64,000 nucleotides of DNA from Nannocystis sp. Lineage in GTDB: Bacteria > Myxococcota_A > Polyangia > Nannocystales > Nannocystaceae. The position numbers and the translations under genes were made by a program. Location of the stretch: NCBI RefSeq assembly GCF_016714285.1, contig NZ_JADJNN010000001.1, positions 930,001 through 994,000 of the forward strand, given 5' to 3'. The notes beneath the pieces are model-generated. The model worked only from the letters and a program-made list of their open reading frames with translations. It was not told the origin of the DNA and ran no database searches. This document shows, one piece after another, positions 35,143 through 44,409 of the stretch (position 1 is its first letter; each line of letters starts with the position of its first letter).

Positions 35143-35967
35143 GTGGAACCCATCGCCCTCGTCGCCCTCGTGCATGCCCATCCCGAAGGCTTCCGCGAGG
35201 CGACCTGGATCGGACAGATGTTACGCGAGCAGTGGCCGCCTTACGTGCCGCCCGGTGACGCAGCCAGCGGTCGCGTCCGGGCCTGGTTCGTCGGCGGCGT
35301 GCAGGACAACGAGACCCTCGTGCAGTCGCGTCCGGTGGTCCGCGACCCGCGGGCCGACTTCGTCGCCGACCTCCTGCGCGCCCCGACCCAGACCACCCTC
35401 GCCGCCTACGCCACCACCCCGGCTGGCAGCTCCGACAACGCCTTGCCCCCGCCGCTGGCGATGGTCCGCTTCCAGCGCTGGATCGGCGTGCACGCGGAGG
35501 GTGAGCTCCCCGGTCCCGATCCCGAGGCCCTGCGGGCCCGCCTGCGCGGCCTGCTGCCCGACTTCCTGATCCGCAGCGGCGGCCCGGTCGGCGACCGCGA
35601 GCTCGCCGCGCTCAGCTTCCTGGCGATCCTCCACGCCGCGGGTGAGCTCGGCAAAGCCTACGCCAGCCCGGCCGCGATCCGCCGCGGCCTGCTCGCCCTC
35701 GACGATCGCCTGGGTCGCCCCGCGGCCTGCAACATCATGGTCAGCGACGGTCGCAGCGTCGGCGTCCTCCACCGCGGCGGCAGCCTCATCAGCCTCACCC
35801 CGCCGCCGCCTCCGCGGCCCGCTCGCGCCATCTCCCAGCCGCACCTGCGCCCGACCGCCAGCCTACTCCTCCTCGACCCCGCCGCTCGCCATCCAGCCGC
35901 CGACCACCTCCCCGAGGGCGTGTTCACCGTGCACGTCCGTCAGCCCGCCGTGCACGAGCGCGAGTGA
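35143..35967 (+). CDS. Uncharacterised protein, weakly like class II glutamine amidotransferases
   Basis: The 274-residue product has no signal peptide. The C-terminal half (LALDDRLGRPAACNIMVSDGRSVGVLHRGGSLISL) resembles the N-terminal-hydrolase fold part of YafJ-type class II glutamine amidotransferases, which have similar N....DG..L...R segments. The catalytic N-terminal cysteine is missing: the protein starts GTG-Glu-Pro-Ile rather than Met-Cys. It may therefore be a degenerate, non-hydrolytic member, or unrelated. The start is supported by a TATCAT box 6 nt upstream. Confidence 0.55.
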   Translation: MEPIALVALVHAHPEGFREATWIGQMLREQWPPYVPPGDAASGRVRAWFVGGVQDNETLVQSRPVVRDPRADFVADLLRAPTQTTLAAYATTPAGSSDNALPPPLAMVRFQRWIGVHAEGELPGPDPEALRARLRGLLPDFLIRSGGPVGDRELAALSFLAILHAAGELGKAYASPAAIRRGLLALDDRLGRPAACNIMVSDGRSVGVLHRGGSLISLTPPPPPRPARAISQPHLRPTASLLLLDPAARHPAADHLPEGVFTVHVRQPAVHERE

Positions 35968-36021
35968 CCTGAAGCCCGCGCGGGCGACAGCCCGTTTCGA
36001 GACGCGCCTCGCCGACGCAGG

Positions 36022-36027
36022 TATAAC
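36022..36027 (+). promoter_or_regulatory. -10 box (TATAAC) for the DHH gene
   Basis: TATAAC lies 12 nt before ATG 36040, predicting a leader of only about five nucleotides. Confidence 0.4.
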
Positions 36028-36039
36028 CCGGCCGACGCG

Positions 36040-37023
36040 ATGGCAGTGCACGTCCTCCACCACGGCTGGTGCTTCGACGGGGCCGCCTCGTCGGCCCTGT
36101 TCGCCGCCTTCTACACGCAGCACTTCGGCCCCGCCGAGCTGCGCTACATCCCGAAGGACCACCGCCCCGGCGACCCCTACGACCCGGAGGACTTCGCCGG
36201 CGCCGACCCGGCCGTCGGCCTCGACTTCCGCTACAGCCAGCACCCGGCGATGACCTGGTACTTCGACCACCACGCCAGCGCCTTCCAGCTGCCGGGTGAC
36301 CGCCGCCACTTCGCCGCCGACCATACCGGCCAGAAGTTCCACGACCAGGGCGCCGCCAGCTGTGCCGGCTTCATCGTCCGCACCGTCCGCGACCGCTTCG
36401 CCTGCGACCTCTCCGCCCACGCCGACCTCATCCACTGGGCCGAGCGCATCGACGCCGCCAACTTCCCGAGCCCCGAGATGCCGGTGCTGCTCGCCGAGCC
36501 CGCCCTCCAGCTCATGACCTTCGTCGAGAGCAACCAGGACCTCGGCCTCATCGGCCCCTTCATCGACGACCTGCGCACCCGCCCGCTCGCCGACCACGCC
36601 AGCGCCGACTACGTGCAGCAGATCGTCCGCCCCCGCCGGACCCAGAACCAGGACGACCTCGACCTCATCGACCGCTGCGCCGTCGTCCGCGACGGCGTCC
36701 TCTCGTACGCCCTCCTCGACCACCCCGTCCGCGCGTACAACAAGTTCATCCCCTACTGCCATCACCCGGCGGTCCGCTACGTCGTCGCCATCACCCGCGG
36801 CCCCGACCGCAGGATCAAGCTCACCGCCGGCTACAACCCCTGGCTGCCCCGTGAGGCCCGCGAACACAGCATGGCAGCCCTGCTCGAGCCGCTCGGCGGC
36901 GGCGGCCACCCCTATGTCGGCGGCTGCAGCTTCGACGCCGACCAGGAGGAGCACGCCCTCGCCGTCCAGCGCGGCCTGGTCGACATCCTCCGCGGCGCCG
37001 CGCCGCCGCCCACCAGTCCATGA
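36040..37023 (+). CDS. DHH-family phosphoesterase
   Basis: The 327-residue cytosolic protein has the DHH signature (WYFDHHASAF, about residues 73-80) and the C-terminal DHHA1 motif (EPLGGGGHPYVGG, about 283-295), with an early HHGWCFDGAASS metal-site motif. Such enzymes are Mn2+-dependent phosphoesterases acting on nanoRNA, pAp, cyclic dinucleotides or similar. The substrate is not evident here. It overlaps the next gene by 4 bp (ATGA), so both are translated from one mRNA. A TATAAC box lies 12 nt upstream. Confidence 0.9.
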   Translation: MAVHVLHHGWCFDGAASSALFAAFYTQHFGPAELRYIPKDHRPGDPYDPEDFAGADPAVGLDFRYSQHPAMTWYFDHHASAFQLPGDRRHFAADHTGQKFHDQGAASCAGFIVRTVRDRFACDLSAHADLIHWAERIDAANFPSPEMPVLLAEPALQLMTFVESNQDLGLIGPFIDDLRTRPLADHASADYVQQIVRPRRTQNQDDLDLIDRCAVVRDGVLSYALLDHPVRAYNKFIPYCHHPAVRYVVAITRGPDRRIKLTAGYNPWLPREAREHSMAALLEPLGGGGHPYVGGCSFDADQEEHALAVQRGLVDILRGAAPPPTSP

Positions 37024-37589
37024 CCCTCGCTCGCCCGGAGCTCGCCGCCACCCTCGTGCAGCTGCGTCGTCGCGTCGACGCCCACTTCGACGCTGCCCTC
37101 GCCCGCAGCCCGGCCGCCTTTCGCTGCGGTCCCGGCTGCGAGAGCTGCTGTCACGTGCGCATCGGTGTCTTCGCCGTCGAGGCCGCGGCGATCCGCGACG
37201 CCCTGGCCCGCCTCGGCGACCGCGATCCAGCGCTGCGGGCCCGCCTGCGCGTCCAGGCCGACGCTCCCGACCACGCCGATCGCTGCGCCCTCCTGGTCGA
37301 CGGCCGCTGCGCTGTCTACGACGACCGTCCGTTGATCTGTCGCTCGCACGGCCTGCCGATCGCGGCGGCCGACCCGCACGACCCGGCCGCCTCGCTTCGC
37401 CTCGATCATTGCCCGCTCAACTTCCGTGACGAGCCCCCTCCACGGGCCAGCATCCTGCGGCTAGACGCCGTGAATCAGCCGCTTGCCGTGCTTGCCAGCC
37501 TGTGGGACGCCGACACCACCCACGCGGCACGATCTCCCGCCGACGCCCCGCGGATCGACCTCGCCGACCTGGCCCGCGTGTCCCCCTGA
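37020..37589 (+). CDS. YkgJ-family cysteine-cluster protein
   Basis: The 189-residue product has an N-terminal CGPGCESCCHVRIG motif (C-x3-C-x2-CC) and a later CALLVDGRCAVYDDRPLICRSHG motif. These are the two halves of the YkgJ/Fe-S-cluster-like (UPF0153) family, thought to bind zinc or an iron-sulfur cluster. Its ATG overlaps the DHH gene stop (ATGA), suggesting coupled translation and perhaps a joint task, which is unknown. Confidence 0.85.
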   Translation: MTLARPELAATLVQLRRRVDAHFDAALARSPAAFRCGPGCESCCHVRIGVFAVEAAAIRDALARLGDRDPALRARLRVQADAPDHADRCALLVDGRCAVYDDRPLICRSHGLPIAAADPHDPAASLRLDHCPLNFRDEPPPRASILRLDAVNQPLAVLASLWDADTTHAARSPADAPRIDLADLARVSP

Positions 37590-37730
37590 TCCACGAGATC
37601 GGCTCCAGCGGCTCCAGCGGCAGCTCCAGCAGCTCCGGCGGCCTGCGGACGCCCATGCACGCTGCGCACGCCAGCAACCTTCGGTGTGCCGCCCCGCGAA
37701 TACCGCGGTGCATCCGCATACACTTTCGTG

Positions 37731-37759
37731 TTGACGCCCTCGCACCATGAGCGTACAAA
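37731..37759 (+). promoter_or_regulatory. Promoter of the initiator tRNA gene
   Basis: TTGACG (37731-37736) and TACAAA (37754-37759) are separated by 17 nt, a near-consensus sigma-70-type promoter. The predicted start is a few bases before the tRNA at 37773. Confidence 0.6.
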
Positions 37760-37772
37760 CCGGGCCTCTCGC

Positions 37773-37846
37773 TGCGGGGTGGAGCAGCCAGGTAGCTCGC
37801 CGGGCTCATAACCCGGAGGTCATAGGTTCAAATCCTGTCCCCGCTA
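37773..37846 (+). tRNA. Initiator tRNA-Met (CAT)
   Basis: The 74-nt cloverleaf has the initiator marks: an unpaired first base pair (T opposite T) at the end of the acceptor stem, three consecutive G-C pairs in the anticodon stem (CCGGG/CCCGG), loop CTCATAA, and a D-arm with AGCAGCCAGGTAGCTC. CCA is not encoded. It has its own promoter and is followed by a strong terminator. Confidence 0.95.
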
Positions 37847-37850
37847 CTGT

Positions 37851-37891
37851 CCGAAGGGCCAGCTTCTCACGAAGCTGGCCCTTCGGTTTTT
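37851..37891 (+). terminator. Strong Rho-independent terminator after initiator tRNA
   Basis: A perfect 16-bp stem (CCGAAGGGCCAGCTTC/GAAGCTGGCCCTTCGG) with a TCAC loop is followed by five Ts. Confidence 0.92.
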
Positions 37892-37905
37892 CCAGGCCCG
37901 CGACG

Positions 37906-37911
37906 TACCAT
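37906..37911 (+). promoter_or_regulatory. -10 box (TACCAT) of the ferredoxin gene
   Basis: TACCAT ends 6 nt before GTG 37918, a leaderless layout directly after the tRNA terminator. Confidence 0.45.
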
Positions 37912-37917
37912 GAGCCC

Positions 37918-38340
37918 GTGGCCGAGATCGTGTTCCGCACCCGGCGCGACGAGATCACCCTCGACACCGCCGTCCTCGCCGACGATCCCGAGGCCACCCT
38001 GCTCGACGCGGTCCGCCGTGTCGGTCTCCCGCTCGGCCGCTCCTGCGGCGGTGAGGGCGTGTGTCGCAGCTGCGCCGTCGAGGTCCTGAACGGCGCCGAC
38101 CAGCTCGCGGCCCCCAACGCCCTGGAGCTTCGCCAGCTGCGCCCGCGGCCAGGCGACCCCGAGCTCGGCCGTTCGCAACCTGCGCAGCGTCTCGCCTGTC
38201 AGGTGCGCCTGCCCGCGCCCGGCTCCACGTCGCGTGTGGTCCTCGGCCACGCCGCCTGGGGCCGACCGCCACAGGCCACGGATCCCAGCGCCCCCGGCGG
38301 GTCCCCGGCCCCGGCCCCCGGTGCTACTGTGGACCCCTGA
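37918..38340 (+). CDS. [2Fe-2S] ferredoxin, adrenodoxin-like
   Basis: The 140-residue product starts at GTG (VAEIVFRTRRDEITL) and has the cluster ligands in CGGEGVCRSC (Cys43, Cys49, Cys52; C-x5-C-x2-C) and RLACQV (Cys94). This spacing is of the adrenodoxin type. It should carry single electrons in the cytosol, partner unknown. The C-terminus is a Pro/Ala/Gly-rich tail beyond the normal fold. It lies 3 bp before the TamB-like gene, so the two are co-transcribed, an unusual pairing. Confidence 0.9.
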   Translation: MAEIVFRTRRDEITLDTAVLADDPEATLLDAVRRVGLPLGRSCGGEGVCRSCAVEVLNGADQLAAPNALELRQLRPRPGDPELGRSQPAQRLACQVRLPAPGSTSRVVLGHAAWGRPPQATDPSAPGGSPAPAPGATVDP

Positions 38341-38343
38341 TCC

Positions 38344-41300
38344 GTGGCCACCGCCGACGAATCCGGCCGCTCTGGCCACAGCTCCAGCTTCGGAGGGGGG
38401 CTGACGGACTGGCAGTTCGAGGCCGACCTGCTGGCAGATGGCCGCGTCCTGCTCGAGCGCCTGTGTGATCGCATCCGGACCCGCCACCTCTACCCGGCCG
38501 GCCCCAACCTCGCGCTGCTGCTCGAGGCCTACCAGATCCTCCACCGCGAGCGCCTCGTCGGCCGCGCCAGCGACCGCCCGCGCTCGCTGCGTCGCCGGCT
38601 GCGCCAGCTCCTGCGCCAGCTCGTGCGCAGCGACGTCGCCCTGCGATCGCTGCGCCTCACCTACCGCTTCCCGACCGCCAGGCCGCAGCCGCTGCACACC
38701 GCGATCCCGGCGATCGTCGATCGCGCCCTGCTCGCCGTCGACGCCGACGCCATCGCCCCGGTGCGGGCCCACATCCAGGGCGCCACGCCCGGTCCGAAGC
38801 GGAGCGACACCAGCGCCCCCGACCTCAGCGGCCGCTTCGACGCCCGCCTTTACCGCGGCCTCTCGCAGCTGCGCGACGCCCTGATCAACGAGGCCCTCGC
38901 CCACCCGCGCGAGATCCCCGGCCTCCACGATCAGTACCTCCACTTCTGCCGCGCCGGCCTGCCCACGCGGGTCCAGCACCCGATCGCCCGCCTGCTCCTG
39001 GTCAAGCTCCCGATCTACCTGTGGCTCGGCTTCATCGGCCTGTTCGCCGTCATCTACGTCGGCGCCTACTTCTTCCTCAACGACGAGAACCTCGGCCGCC
39101 TGCTCACCCGCGTCATCGGCAACCAGATCAACGGCGACCTCGAGCTCGGCAGCGTCCACTGGTCGCCGCGCCTGATCCTCGACCTCGTCACCGGCACCCC
39201 GCACCACGCCGTCGTCCGCGACGTGAAGATCTGGCGCGGCTACAAGCGCCAGGGCGGCGAGCGCGACAAGCTGACCGGCTGGGCCGATCACGTCGAGGCC
39301 AACATCGTCCTCCACGAGATCATCCCGTGGAACCGCCTCGGCGTGCCGCCGGTGTTCGAGATCCCGTGGACCCTCCACTTCACCGAGGCCGAGATCATCG
39401 AGCCCCTGCACATCGACGTCCACGAGTTCGCCATGCGCGACAAGGACGATCGCCTCACCTGGGGCATCAGCCTGCTCGACGCCTTCAGCCCGAACCCCAG
39501 CGCCCCGACCGCCCCCGCCGAGACCCGCGGCATCAGCTTCCGCCTCGACAAGGTCCAGCTCCACGACACCGACCTCGACCTCGACTTTCGCCCGCAGAGC
39601 GGCTGGCAGACCGCCTTGCACCTCACCGAGGGCCGCTTCTCACTGTACTTCGAGGGCCTCCACCCGAAGCAGCCGAAGCCGGAAAAGAAGCCCCTGATCT
39701 TCGACGTCGAGGCCAGCGCCGACACCGGCCTCCTGCGCATCCTGGCCCTCAACTACGAGCTCCCGATCGCCGACCTCGAGCTCTCGCAGTTCGCCGCCGG
39801 CGGCGCGGTGCCCCTCGGCGACGTCCGGATCCGCGGCGCCGGCAGCTTCGCCGGCTCGCCCGCCGTCATCGACGGCTGGCTGCGCGACGCCTTCAGCACC
39901 GGCGCCCGCAACGTCGACATGACGATCCTCTTCGGCGAGGCCGGCCCGCTCGCACGCACCATCGGCGAGGCCCACAAGCTCCCTGCCACCATGATCTCGG
40001 CCGACGACGCCTCGGCCCAGCTCACCCTCAAGGGCCCGCTGCAGGACGTCACGATCGGCCTCGCCGCCTCCGGCCTCGGCCTCGACTTCTTCACCGACCC
40101 CGACGCCCCCGAGCCCTCCCCACTCGACTGGTCGCTGCGCCGCGCCGATGTCCGCCTGAGCATGAACAAGGAGCCCGTCCCCGCGATGTGGGGCGAGCGT
40201 TACCACCGCAGCGGCCGCGAGCGCTGGGTCGTCGACTTCGCCCACCTCGAGGGCGACGCCCTCGGCGGCCACCTGCGGATGCGCGAGCACAGCGGCCGCA
40301 ACCACCTCGTCATCGGTGAGCCCGGCGAGCCGCTGGTCGTCGCCCTCGAGAGCGAGTTTCGCGACCTCGACCCCGGCCTGCTGTTCGCCCCGGGGGACAC
40401 CCGCGCCCGCCTCAGCGGCAAGGCCGACGGCACGCTCGGCCTGCGCGAGCTGGTCCTGCGCCTCGGCGGCGCCGCCGAGGAAGACGTCAAGCCCGCCGCC
40501 GAAGCTGACCCCGAGGACATCCGCGAGTCGAGCACGCCGGAGCCCGCCCCGACCGTCCTGGCGACCCAGGACCGCGACCTGAGCCCCGCGCCCGAGGCCA
40601 CCCAGACTGGCCTGCGCCGGGTCGTGCTCGACCTCGCCGACGTCGAGCTGCAGCGCGCGCGCGGCCCCGCCGACGACAGCCTCCCGCGCCGGATCGGCGC
40701 CCGCGGCACTGTCGTGCTCGACGAGGAGACCGGCCTCGACCTCAGCGACCTCGAGATCGACGTCGACGGCGGCAGCCTCAAGATCGACGGCGGCCTCGGC
40801 AAGCAGCTCGACACCTTCAAGCCCACCGACCTGCGCCTGCGCATCAGCGACGGCGCCACCTTCCTCAAGGGCTTCGGCCAGGGCCCGTACTTCGAACGCC
40901 TGTCCGCCGGCCTCACCCTGAGCGGCAAGCTCGAGCGCCCCGACGGCAGCAACGGCTCGCTCACCCTCTCGGACGTCGGCTCCGGCAAGTTCGCCCTCAC
41001 CGACATCAGCGAGGTCAAGCTCGCCATGGACCGCGGCGTCCTCTCGCTGCGCAGCGGCAAGGTCGGCCTGCTCGGCGGCACCGGCAAGCTCGCCGCCGAC
41101 CTCGACCTGTTCGCCGACGACCCCGGCATCTACGCCGACCTCGACCTCAAGGCCGTCGACCTCGCCAAGCTCGGCAACGAGTCGGTCGGCGGCCGCGGCG
41201 ACGTCGCCCTGAAGATCGGCGAGCACACGCGCCGCATCCCGCTGTCGCGCGCCCACGCCGACGGCGCCCTGTTCGTCCCGCACCTGCGCCTCGGCGGCGG

Positions 41301-44300
41301 CGAGTTCCGCGACGTCGTCGCCAGCTTCGCCGTCGACCGCAAGCAGCTCACCGTCAAGGACATCGTCCTCCACCACCACCGCAGCATCAGCCCCTCCTTC
41401 GCCCCCGAGGTCACCGTCCCGGTCGGCGACCTCCACGCCAGCGGCAGCGTCAGCTTCGCCAGCGACCCCGAGCTCGACCTCGACGTCGCCGTCACCGGCC
41501 TCCCGATCTCCGCCTTCGCCGCGATCGCCGGGCTCGGCGACCTCCCGGCCGGGGCCCAGATCGCCGGCGGTAAGATCCGCGACCCGGCCCAGATCCAGCG
41601 CGGCGGCAAGCTCAAACTCGAGGCCGGGGAGATCGAGCGCGGCACGCACCTCGATGTCACCGGCACCCTCGCCCGCCCCAGCATCCAGGGCCTCATCGAG
41701 CTGCGGGCGATCCACGCCGCTGGCGTCCCCCTCGGCACCGGCCTGCTCAAGCTCAAGAGCGAGGACCTCGAGGCGGGCGACGGTCTCGTCGCCCGCCGCA
41801 AGATCGAGGTCACCGGCAGCTTCGGCGACAGCGGCAAGAAGCACAGCCCCGACTACGAGTGGGGTCTCGCCGCCACCGTCGCCTTCGGCCCCAAGCCGCG
41901 CAAGGGCGCCGCGCCGATGTCCGCCGACCTCCGCCTCGACTTCGCCAACCTCCCCCTCGTCAACATCCTCCACGCCGTCGGGCTCAAGGCCGAGGGCCTC
42001 CACGGCGAGCTCAGGGGCCTGAACCTGCGGGCCCAGAGCTGCGCGCCCGGGGTCCCGCTGATCTCCGCCTGCCTGTGGGACCAGCGGCCGAGCGCGATCC
42101 GGATCCTCGTCGACCTCGAGCGCCTGTGGGCCGCCACCCGCGAACCCACCGGCGGCGCCAAGCCCGGCGACGGCGTCCCTGGCGACCCCTGCCTCGACAA
42201 AGCCTCCCTGTGCAGCGAGGACCGCCTCATCGGCGTGCTCGGGGGCACCCGCCTGGGCCTGAACCAGCCGTGGAGCCTGCGCACCGGCGGCCGCAACGGT
42301 GGCGTCAGCCTCGCGCTCTCTGGCGACATCGAGCTTGCCAGCCCGCAGGGCCCCGCGAGCGCCGCACCGAAGGACGCCGCCGCCGCGATGAGCCTCGACG
42401 TCGCCGTCGCCCCGAAGCGCAAGCGCTGCGACAAGCCACCCGACACCGCCCGCACGCCCGCGCCCGGCAGCGGCCACGCCGTGGTCCAGGGCGAGCTGCT
42501 GCTCGGCGCCCTCGCCCCGCTGGTCCGCAGCTACGGCCTCAGTGATCTCGCCGGTCGGATCAAGATCAAAGTCGAGATCGACGGCCACATCGCCGACCCG
42601 ATCCTCACCGGAGACTTCAGCGTGCCCGCTGGCGCCCCGCCGCTCACGGTCAGCGCCGCCGACAAGTCCTGGTCGCTCGCGGTCCCCCGCCTCGCGCTCG
42701 GCTGGCGCCAGGACACCCTCTTCGCCGACGACGGCGAGCTCCAGATCCGCGACCAGACGCTGCAATTCGGCCCGGTCGGCGCGCACCGAACCTACTATGT
42801 GCTCGGCGGCGAGTGTCAGGGCAATTTCTCGGCCGCCGCCGCCGGCCTGCTCAACGCCCGCCCGCTGCGCGACCTCCTGCCGGGCACCTTCGCCACCAGC
42901 TCCGGCGGCCTCGACGTCCAGGTCGCCCACGTCGCCGGCCTCGTCGACGACCCGCTGCAGATCCACGCCATGCGCGGCAGCTTCATCCCCGGCAACGAGG
43001 GTCTGCGCGTCGAGCTCGCCGGCGTCGGCCTCGATCCCATCGACCTGCGCGAGGGCAGCATCGACGTCCTGCGCTGCAGCGACGACACCCCCTGCCCCCA
43101 CGGCCAGGACGGCTACGCCCTCTACCTCGGCGGCGTCCCGCGGGTCGCCGACGCGGCCAACCAGGCCCAGAAGACCCTCGCCGTCCAGAAGCCCACCTCG
43201 GAGCGCCCGCCGGCCGCGGCCCTGCGCGCCCACGTCGGCGACCGCGGCCGCGTCGCCGCGTGGGGCCACGCCGTGCTGAGCCCCGACTTCACCCGCATCA
43301 CCTCCACCGACCTGCGCGTCGAGCTCGACGAGATCGCCTACCGCATGTTCGACAACTCCGGCCGGCCACAGCTCTACGCGACCATCGCCAGCGACAGCAT
43401 CACCCTCGAGGGCCGCGATAGCATGACCCTGCGCGGCGAGGTCCTGGTCAACCGCGGCCGCTGGGTCCGCGACGCGCAGGAGGGCGTCAAGGTGTTATCG
43501 TTCGCCGACCCAACCACCACCCCGGCCTCGCCCCCGCCGGAGATCGTCCGCGACATGGCCCTCGACCTCCGGATCCGCACCACAGCGCCCTTCCGGGTCG
43601 ACAACAACGTGATGAAGGGCGTCGAGGGCCAGGTCCTGCTGGCCATCGGCGGCACTCTCGGCGACCTCGAGATGTCCGGCAAGATCGACGTCAGCACCGG
43701 CGTCCTCGACGTCGCGATCCTCAACGGCGCCTACGACGTCCAGTACGGCAAGGTCCAGCTCGAGCGCACCCTCGAGGCCAGCACCGTCGACGTGCTCGCC
43801 CTCCGCCAGGAGCCGATCTACGTCGAGAACCAGCCGCGCCAGATGTACGTCAAGCTCGGCGGCACCCTTGACGCGATCACCTGGCGCTGCATCGTCCAGG
43901 GCGACACCCGCACCCGCGGCCGCACCACCCGCGAGTGCGTCGACTACCTGGTCCTCGGCGCCGGCAACAAGGAGGTCGCCGACTCCAACGTCCGCCGCTA
44001 CGGCGGCGGCGGCCTGCTCGGACGCCCGATCGGCCTGGTCGGCAACCTCACCGAGCTCAAGCTCGGCAAGTACGTCGAGCAGAACGCCCCGCGCCTCGCC
44101 CCCTACCTCCCCGACATCAGCATGCGCCTCGGCCAGCTCGGCATCGAGGCCTCCGCCGAGACCCCGCGCCCGTGGTTCCGCAGCGACTGGGGCAACCTCA
44201 GCGTCGGCGCCGGCTACACCCGCGGCTACCCCGGCCTCCTGCTGCGCAACAGCTACGACTGGCGCGTCCGCTTCCGCATCCTCGACACCGCCACCCTCGA

Positions 44301-44409
44301 GTTCCGCGACAACCGCCGCTCCTACTTCAACGAGCGCATCATCTTCGACCCCCTCCGCCAGCGATCGCTCGAGCTGCGCCTTGACTACACGCTCCCCAGC
44401 ATGCGCTAG
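38344..44409 (+). CDS. TamB-like translocation/assembly protein (2021 aa)
   Basis: The product is a very long AsmA/TamB-type protein. Residues about 1-215 are a soluble, Arg-rich N-terminal extension not found in classic TamB. One transmembrane helix follows (about 220-245, YLWLGFIGLFAVIYVGAYFFL), then about 1400 residues of repetitive beta-strand sequence typical of the long lipid-groove beta-taco. The C-terminus (about 1690-2021) matches the DUF490/TamB domain (GVEGQVLLAIGGTLGDLEMSGKIDVSTG, VQYGKVQLERT, YVKLGGTLDAITWRCIVQGDTRTRGRTTRECVDYLVLG) and ends in barrel-like strands. TamB-type proteins span the periplasm and move phospholipids or help barrel assembly. It begins at GTG 38344 and overlaps the downstream Omp85 gene, its expected partner. 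Confidence 0.9.
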   Translation: MATADESGRSGHSSSFGGGLTDWQFEADLLADGRVLLERLCDRIRTRHLYPAGPNLALLLEAYQILHRERLVGRASDRPRSLRRRLRQLLRQLVRSDVALRSLRLTYRFPTARPQPLHTAIPAIVDRALLAVDADAIAPVRAHIQGATPGPKRSDTSAPDLSGRFDARLYRGLSQLRDALINEALAHPREIPGLHDQYLHFCRAGLPTRVQHPIARLLLVKLPIYLWLGFIGLFAVIYVGAYFFLNDENLGRLLTRVIGNQINGDLELGSVHWSPRLILDLVTGTPHHAVVRDVKIWRGYKRQGGERDKLTGWADHVEANIVLHEIIPWNRLGVPPVFEIPWTLHFTEAEIIEPLHIDVHEFAMRDKDDRLTWGISLLDAFSPNPSAPTAPAETRGISFRLDKVQLHDTDLDLDFRPQSGWQTALHLTEGRFSLYFEGLHPKQPKPEKKPLIFDVEASADTGLLRILALNYELPIADLELSQFAAGGAVPLGDVRIRGAGSFAGSPAVIDGWLRDAFSTGARNVDMTILFGEAGPLARTIGEAHKLPATMISADDASAQLTLKGPLQDVTIGLAASGLGLDFFTDPDAPEPSPLDWSLRRADVRLSMNKEPVPAMWGERYHRSGRERWVVDFAHLEGDALGGHLRMREHSGRNHLVIGEPGEPLVVALESEFRDLDPGLLFAPGDTRARLSGKADGTLGLRELVLRLGGAAEEDVKPAAEADPEDIRESSTPEPAPTVLATQDRDLSPAPEATQTGLRRVVLDLADVELQRARGPADDSLPRRIGARGTVVLDEETGLDLSDLEIDVDGGSLKIDGGLGKQLDTFKPTDLRLRISDGATFLKGFGQGPYFERLSAGLTLSGKLERPDGSNGSLTLSDVGSGKFALTDISEVKLAMDRGVLSLRSGKVGLLGGTGKLAADLDLFADDPGIYADLDLKAVDLAKLGNESVGGRGDVALKIGEHTRRIPLSRAHADGALFVPHLRLGGGEFRDVVASFAVDRKQLTVKDIVLHHHRSISPSFAPEVTVPVGDLHASGSVSFASDPELDLDVAVTGLPISAFAAIAGLGDLPAGAQIAGGKIRDPAQIQRGGKLKLEAGEIERGTHLDVTGTLARPSIQGLIELRAIHAAGVPLGTGLLKLKSEDLEAGDGLVARRKIEVTGSFGDSGKKHSPDYEWGLAATVAFGPKPRKGAAPMSADLRLDFANLPLVNILHAVGLKAEGLHGELRGLNLRAQSCAPGVPLISACLWDQRPSAIRILVDLERLWAATREPTGGAKPGDGVPGDPCLDKASLCSEDRLIGVLGGTRLGLNQPWSLRTGGRNGGVSLALSGDIELASPQGPASAAPKDAAAAMSLDVAVAPKRKRCDKPPDTARTPAPGSGHAVVQGELLLGALAPLVRSYGLSDLAGRIKIKVEIDGHIADPILTGDFSVPAGAPPLTVSAADKSWSLAVPRLALGWRQDTLFADDGELQIRDQTLQFGPVGAHRTYYVLGGECQGNFSAAAAGLLNARPLRDLLPGTFATSSGGLDVQVAHVAGLVDDPLQIHAMRGSFIPGNEGLRVELAGVGLDPIDLREGSIDVLRCSDDTPCPHGQDGYALYLGGVPRVADAANQAQKTLAVQKPTSERPPAAALRAHVGDRGRVAAWGHAVLSPDFTRITSTDLRVELDEIAYRMFDNSGRPQLYATIASDSITLEGRDSMTLRGEVLVNRGRWVRDAQEGVKVLSFADPTTTPASPPPEIVRDMALDLRIRTTAPFRVDNNVMKGVEGQVLLAIGGTLGDLEMSGKIDVSTGVLDVAILNGAYDVQYGKVQLERTLEASTVDVLALRQEPIYVENQPRQMYVKLGGTLDAITWRCIVQGDTRTRGRTTRECVDYLVLGAGNKEVADSNVRRYGGGGLLGRPIGLVGNLTELKLGKYVEQNAPRLAPYLPDISMRLGQLGIEASAETPRPWFRSDWGNLSVGAGYTRGYPGLLLRNSYDWRVRFRILDTATLEFRDNRRSYFNERIIFDPLRQRSLELRLDYTLPSMR

